From UBA8199 sp964507045 (GTDB lineage Bacteria > Verrucomicrobiota > Verrucomicrobiia > Limisphaerales > UBA8199), in assembly GCA_964507045.1 (NCBI GenBank), contig CAZDOO010000007.1:34026-98025 (forward strand): DNA of 64,000 bases, in the 5' to 3' direction. Each line of letters opens with the position of its first letter. Position 1 is the stretch's first letter. Of this stretch, positions 59,796-64,000 are shown piece after piece. The notes below the pieces were generated by a model. It saw only the letters and a program-made list of their open reading frames with translations. It had not been told where the DNA came from and did not search any database. Made by a program: the position numbers and the translations under genes.

Positions 59796-62156
59796 ATGAA
59801 TACTGGCCGCCGCACAACACACCCGGAACAGAGCGCGTTGCGCCCGCTTGAACCAGCCGCCGCCGCGAGCCGGCGCCTGCCTCCGGCAGGGCTGCGCGCG
59901 GCGGGGCGAGTCCTGGGGTTGGCTGTCTTGCTGGTGCTGGGCGCCCCGGCGCAAAGCAGTCCGGCGGCGGCCACCAACGCCGTGCTCAAAGCCGCCTCCG
60001 GCGGGTTTGCCGGCTCGCGCAGTTGCCGGGAATGCCACGAGCGGTTTTACCAGCTATGGTCCACGTCGTTCCACGGCCTGGCTATGCAGCCGTACACGGC
60101 CGAGTTAGCGAAGGCCCAGCTGACGGAACAGAAGACGGAGATTGTCGCGGGCAAGTATCGGTTTCAGGCGGACCTGAAGAAGGGGGAGGTGATCGAGCGC
60201 AGCCCCGAGGGCGAGCAGCGCTACCCGATGGTGCAGGCGATGGGGGGCAAGAACGTGTTCTATTTTCTCACGCCGCTGGAGCGCGGCATGCTGCAGGTGT
60301 TGCCGGTGGCTTACGACGTCCGCCGCCACGAATGGTATGACACCACCGCCAGCGCCATGCGTCATTTCGGCGACCGCCGCGACGAGGCGCTTTATTGGAA
60401 GGAACGGCCGCTGACCTTCAACACCTCCTGCTTCAGTTGCCACGTCAGCCAGCTATCCAAGAACTATGACCTCGCCTCCGACAGCTATCACACCACCTGG
60501 GCCGAGCCGGGCATTAACTGCGAGACCTGCCACGGCCAGTCGGCGGCGCATGTGCGGCTCTTCGAGGGGCGGTCCACCAACCAGCCCGCCCCGGCCGACG
60601 TCAAGCTCATCGTCACCAGCAAAATGACCATCGAGCAGCGCAACGACACGTGCGCCCCCTGCCACGCCAAGATGTCGCCGGTGACCATGAACTTCGCGCC
60701 CGGCGACCGCTACTTCGATCACTTCGACCTGGTCGCCCTCGAGCATCCTGATTTCTATCCCGATGGCCGCGACCTGGGGGAGAACTACACCTTCACATCG
60801 TGGCGGGAAAGCCCGTGCGTCAAGTCGGGCAAGCTGGACTGCATCCACTGCCACACCTCCAGCGGCCGCTACCGGTTCGCGGAGCCGGCCAAAGCCAACG
60901 ACGCCTGCCGGCCCTGTCACGCCGCCCGGGTCGAGAACGCGACCGCCCATACCCATCACAAGCCCGACGTCGCCGGCAACAAGTGCATCTCCTGTCACAT
61001 GCCCATGACGGAGTTTGCCCGCATGCGGCGCAGCGACCATTCGATGCGGCCGCCGACGCCCGCCACCACGCTGGTTTACAACTCGCCCAACGCCTGCAAC
61101 CTCTGCCACACGAACAAGGACGCCGCCTGGGCGGACCGGCGCGTGCGCAAATGGCGCGAGCGCGATTACCAGCAGCCGGTGCTGGAACGCGCCGCCCTCA
61201 TTGCCGCCGCCCGCAAACGGGATTGGACGAAGTTGCCCGGCATCCTGGCCTATCTCGCCAGCCCCGGCCGCGAGGAAATCCAGGCCACCGCGCTGGTTCG
61301 CCTGCTGTCCGATTGCCCGGCTGAGGAGAAGTGGCCGGCCTTGCGAAAGCTGATGGCGGACGCTTCGCCGTTGGTGCGCGCCAGCGCCGCCGAGGCCCTG
61401 GGCCAGCGCCTGGATCAGCCCAACCTTGCCGCGCTGATCAAGGCCAGCGGCGACGATTACCGGCTGGTGCGCGTGCGCGCCGCCGCCGCGCTGGCCAGCA
61501 TCCCCGCGGACAGCCTCCCCGAAGCGCAGCGCCGCCAGGTCAGCGGCGCGGTGAACGACTTGATTGCCTCCATGCGCTCGCGCCCGGATGACATGGCCTC
61601 CCACTACAATCTCGGGAACTTCTACCTGGCCCGCAGCCAGATGCGGGAGGCCGCGGCGGAGTTCGAGACGGCCATCCGCCTCCAGCCGGACGGCTTGCCG
61701 CCCTACGTGAACGTGGCGCTGGCCTACAACGCGCTCGGCCGGAATGATCAGGCCGAGGCCAGCCTGCGCCGGGCCCTCCGTCTCGACCCCACCAACGCCG
61801 CCGTCAACCTCAACCTCGGTATGCTGCTGGCCGAGGTTGGCAAGATGCCGGAGGCCGAACAGGCGTTCCGTAACGCCTTCAAAGCCGACCCCAGATCAGC
61901 CCAGGCCGCGTATAACCTCGGCGTGATGCTGGCAAAAGACAACCCCGAGGAGGCGCTCACCTGGTGCCGCCGCGCCGCCGAACTCCGCCCCGACAACCCG
62001 CAGTATGGCTACACTTTTGCCTTTTACCTGTACCAGGCCGGGCAACTCAATGCGGCCCTCGAGGCGATCCGCGCGGTGCGCCAGCGGCATCCTGACCACC
62101 AGGACAGCCAGTTGCTCGAACGCCAGCTCCAACAGGAACAGCGCCAGAAACAGTAA
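59796..62156 (+). CDS. Octaheme-type c cytochrome fused to HEAT and TPR repeats
   Basis: A secreted protein of about 786 residues. Eight heme-binding CxxCH motifs are visible: CRECH (76), CFSCH (212), CETCH (242), CAPCH (286), CIHCH (349), CRPCH (371), CISCH (398) and CNLCH (434). HEAT-like helices follow at about 480-590 and four or more TPR repeats at about 605-780. The cytochrome part resembles cytochrome c554-type proteins and probably carries electrons in the periplasm or at the surface; the repeats suggest docking to a partner. Start codons at 59775 (GTG), 59778 and 59796 are all possible. Confidence 0.9.
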   Translation: MNTGRRTTHPEQSALRPLEPAAAASRRLPPAGLRAAGRVLGLAVLLVLGAPAQSSPAAATNAVLKAASGGFAGSRSCRECHERFYQLWSTSFHGLAMQPYTAELAKAQLTEQKTEIVAGKYRFQADLKKGEVIERSPEGEQRYPMVQAMGGKNVFYFLTPLERGMLQVLPVAYDVRRHEWYDTTASAMRHFGDRRDEALYWKERPLTFNTSCFSCHVSQLSKNYDLASDSYHTTWAEPGINCETCHGQSAAHVRLFEGRSTNQPAPADVKLIVTSKMTIEQRNDTCAPCHAKMSPVTMNFAPGDRYFDHFDLVALEHPDFYPDGRDLGENYTFTSWRESPCVKSGKLDCIHCHTSSGRYRFAEPAKANDACRPCHAARVENATAHTHHKPDVAGNKCISCHMPMTEFARMRRSDHSMRPPTPATTLVYNSPNACNLCHTNKDAAWADRRVRKWRERDYQQPVLERAALIAAARKRDWTKLPGILAYLASPGREEIQATALVRLLSDCPAEEKWPALRKLMADASPLVRASAAEALGQRLDQPNLAALIKASGDDYRLVRVRAAAALASIPADSLPEAQRRQVSGAVNDLIASMRSRPDDMASHYNLGNFYLARSQMREAAAEFETAIRLQPDGLPPYVNVALAYNALGRNDQAEASLRRALRLDPTNAAVNLNLGMLLAEVGKMPEAEQAFRNAFKADPRSAQAAYNLGVMLAKDNPEEALTWCRRAAELRPDNPQYGYTFAFYLYQAGQLNAALEAIRAVRQRHPDHQDSQLLERQLQQEQRQKQ

Positions 62157-62280
62157 TAACCATACGGCTGCCAGCATCCGGGCCAGCGCGATCCCAAGAC
62201 CCAATAACCAAAAGCGGCAGAATTCGTTGTCGCATGGGCGCAAAGCGATTACCTTGGAGCCTGATTGGCGGGATGGACAC

Positions 62281-63726
62281 ATGAGCAAGCTGCTGTTGAT
62301 TGATGATGAAGCGGACGTGCAATACTCGTTCCGGCGGATTTTTGATACGCCGGAGATCGAGCTGACTACCGCGTCCAGCGGCGAAGAGGGGCTGCGGATT
62401 ATCCCCAGGCTCAAGCCCGACCTGGTCATCATGGACGTCCGCATGGGCGGCATCAGCGGGCTGGAAACCCTGCGGCGCCTGCGCCAGCTCGACTCGAAGC
62501 TGCTCGTCATCCTCATGACCGCCTACGGCACGACGCAGACGGCGATCGAGGCGATGAAGCTCGGCGCCTACGATTACCTGCTCAAGCCGTTCGACGTGCC
62601 GAAGCTCAAGGAGATTATTTTCAACGCCATCAAGGCGGCGCGCGACATGCGGCAGGTGGTGTCCTACCAGCCGCTGCTGCAGAAAGAGGACTATGAGCTG
62701 GGCATCATCGGGCGCAGCGAGCCGATGCAGCAGGTGTTCAAGCTCATCGGCCAGCTGGCGGCGTCGGATGCCACCGCGCTGATCAGCGGCGAGAGCGGCA
62801 CGGGCAAGGAACTGGTGGCGCGGGCGATTTACCATCACAGCCACCGCAGCCGGCAGCCGTTCCTGGCGGTCAACTGCGCCGCCATCCCCGAGCAGTTGCT
62901 GGAAAGCGAGCTGTTCGGCCACGAGCGCGGCGCGTTCACCGGCGCGACGCAGCAGCGCCTCGGCAAGTTCGAGCAATGCGACCGCGGCACGCTCTTCCTG
63001 GATGAGATCGGCGACATGACGCCCGCCACGCAGACGAAGATACTGCGGGTGCTGCAATCCGGCACGTTCGAGCGCGTCGGGGGCAATGTGCCGCTCCAGG
63101 TGAACGTGCGGATCATCGCCGCGACCAACCGGCCGCTGGAGCAGGCGGTAGCGGCGCGGCAGTTCCGCGAAGACCTCTTCTACCGGCTCAACGTGGTGCG
63201 GGTGCGCGTTCCGCCCCTGCGCGAGCGGCGCGAGGATATCCGGCTGCTGGTGAATTACTTTCTCAAGGCCTTTGCCAAAGACCAGCCTGGCCGGCCCAAA
63301 TCGGTCGCCCCCGGCGTGATCCGGGCGCTGGAGAAGTATCATTGGCCCGGCAACGTGCGCGAGCTGGAGAATGTGGTTCGCCGCGCGCTGGTGGTGGCCA
63401 AGGGCGGGGCGATTCTCCTGAGCGATCTGCCGGCGGAGATCACCGGGCAGGGCCAGCCGGCGGGAGTCTCCGCTACGACGGCGGCGGCGCCGGGTGAAGG
63501 GGCGGCGGCGGACGTTGCGGCGCTGGCGCGGCAGTTGTTCCAATGGGCGAAGCGGGACCCGAAGCTCAAGGTGCTCCCGGCGGTGGAGCGCGAGCTGGCC
63601 ATCCAGGCACTCAAGGAGACCGGCGGCAACCAGATCCAGGCCGCGAAGCTGCTGGGCATCACCCGCGCCACGTTGCGCAAGCGGATCGAGAAGTTTGGAA
63701 TCCAGCGGGAGCTGAACATCACGTAG
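62281..63726 (+). CDS. NtrC-family sigma-54-dependent response regulator
   Basis: A 481-residue transcriptional activator. The receiver domain has the phospho-acceptor Asp in PDLVIMDVRMGGISG (about 48) and the Lys in YDYLLKPFD (about 103). The AAA+ domain shows Walker A SGESGTGKELVA, the sigma-54 loop ELFGHERGAFTGA and LFLDEIGDM. A Fis-type helix-turn-helix ends the protein (GNQIQAAKLLGITRATLRKR). No histidine kinase is adjacent. The start at 62281 fits the family; the open frame extends upstream over the cytochrome gene. Confidence 0.94.
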   Translation: MSKLLLIDDEADVQYSFRRIFDTPEIELTTASSGEEGLRIIPRLKPDLVIMDVRMGGISGLETLRRLRQLDSKLLVILMTAYGTTQTAIEAMKLGAYDYLLKPFDVPKLKEIIFNAIKAARDMRQVVSYQPLLQKEDYELGIIGRSEPMQQVFKLIGQLAASDATALISGESGTGKELVARAIYHHSHRSRQPFLAVNCAAIPEQLLESELFGHERGAFTGATQQRLGKFEQCDRGTLFLDEIGDMTPATQTKILRVLQSGTFERVGGNVPLQVNVRIIAATNRPLEQAVAARQFREDLFYRLNVVRVRVPPLRERREDIRLLVNYFLKAFAKDQPGRPKSVAPGVIRALEKYHWPGNVRELENVVRRALVVAKGGAILLSDLPAEITGQGQPAGVSATTAAAPGEGAAADVAALARQLFQWAKRDPKLKVLPAVERELAIQALKETGGNQIQAAKLLGITRATLRKRIEKFGIQRELNIT

Positions 63727-63913
63727 CCGACGCCCACCGGCTGCGGGCAGCCTGCAAGGTCAGCAGCTGGACTCCGTTGGGGCACACCCGCGGCTGGAAG
63801 CGCAGCGCCGTGGACTTTTTCGAGCCGCAGGGCAACCCCAAGAGCCGCTTGACCACCTGCAAGTGTGGGTTTGTTAACCGGCCGCCAGGGAAATCATGCA
63901 CCCAAGCTAATCC

Positions 63914-64000
63914 CTCCGTAGCATCTCCGTTGTCCCTCCATCCTACCTCCATTATACCTCCATTGCACCTCCATCCTACCTCCATCTATAGATGGAGGTA
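63914..64000. repeat. Array of 11-bp units, cut by the right edge
   Basis: Six units: CTCCGTAGCAT, CTCCGTTGTCC, CTCCATCCTAC, CTCCATTATAC, CTCCATTGCAC, CTCCATCCTAC, then the centre CCATCTATAGATGG. The right arm starts at about 63989, and the window ends 12 nt into it. The stretch 63727-63913 before it shows nothing recognisable. Confidence 0.9.

Overview
This window is GC-rich, gene-dense bacterial chromosome. The gene content fits Verrucomicrobiota, most likely the Pedosphaera/Limisphaerales lineage (inference from style, not from a marker-gene comparison). The pointers are: secreted glycan hydrolases and a sulfatase; a type II-secretion-like pseudopilin with a C-terminal H...DG motif; TMTC-like membrane/TPR proteins; a multiheme cytochrome fused to HEAT and TPR repeats; large secreted proteins sharing one C-terminal module; and intergenic DNA full of short-period tandem repeats. 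No rRNA, tRNA, CRISPR array or prophage was recognised.

Layout. 1-7.7 kb (minus strand): a glycan-use cluster with a GH20 hexosaminidase cut by the left edge, a sodium:solute symporter, a GH29 alpha-L-fucosidase and a Tat-exported unknown protein. Two of its junctions are ATGA stop/start overlaps. 7.8-12.1 kb: methyltransferase, tadA, Nudix hydrolase, then a DegT-type aminotransferase and a Gfo/Idh/MocA oxidoreductase. 12.2-15.2 kb: repeat-rich DNA, an unknown protein, and a DNA methyltransferase fused to an Mrr-like nuclease domain. 15.3-21.3 kb: sulfatase, YhhN protein, and a nitric-oxide group (hemerythrin, quinol-type NO reductase, cupin). 21.5-31 kb: rhamnulokinase, HEAT protein, sugar isomerase-like protein, a MITE-like element, sialate O-acetylesterase, PQQ-type propeller, a second DegT aminotransferase and a Spy-like periplasmic protein. 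31-34.3 kb: a 1.28-kb gene-free stretch and mnmG, which carries two parS-like palindromes inside its coding sequence. 34.5-43.4 kb: quinone reductase, pseudopilin, two large secreted proteins and a TMTC-like TPR protein. 43.6-51.3 kb: a complete branched-chain amino acid type ABC transporter, a divergent PaaK-like ligase and an APC permease. 51.3-64 kb: spermidine-synthase-like membrane protein, efp, PAP2 phosphatase, recF, two unknown proteins, the multiheme cytochrome and an NtrC-type regulator. mnmG with parS-like sites and recF within 25 kb suggests proximity to the replication origin (inference).

The most unusual signal is not a gene. At least five intergenic places hold tandem arrays with an 11-bp unit. 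Four are mirrored into hairpins, one of them a perfect 46-bp palindrome and one cut by the right edge. Similar arrays built on 7-bp and 9-bp units occur at six further places, two of them absorbed in frame into coding sequences. Unit sequences differ between loci, but the architecture is constant and some 11-mers are shared between loci. No protein partner is visible in the window.
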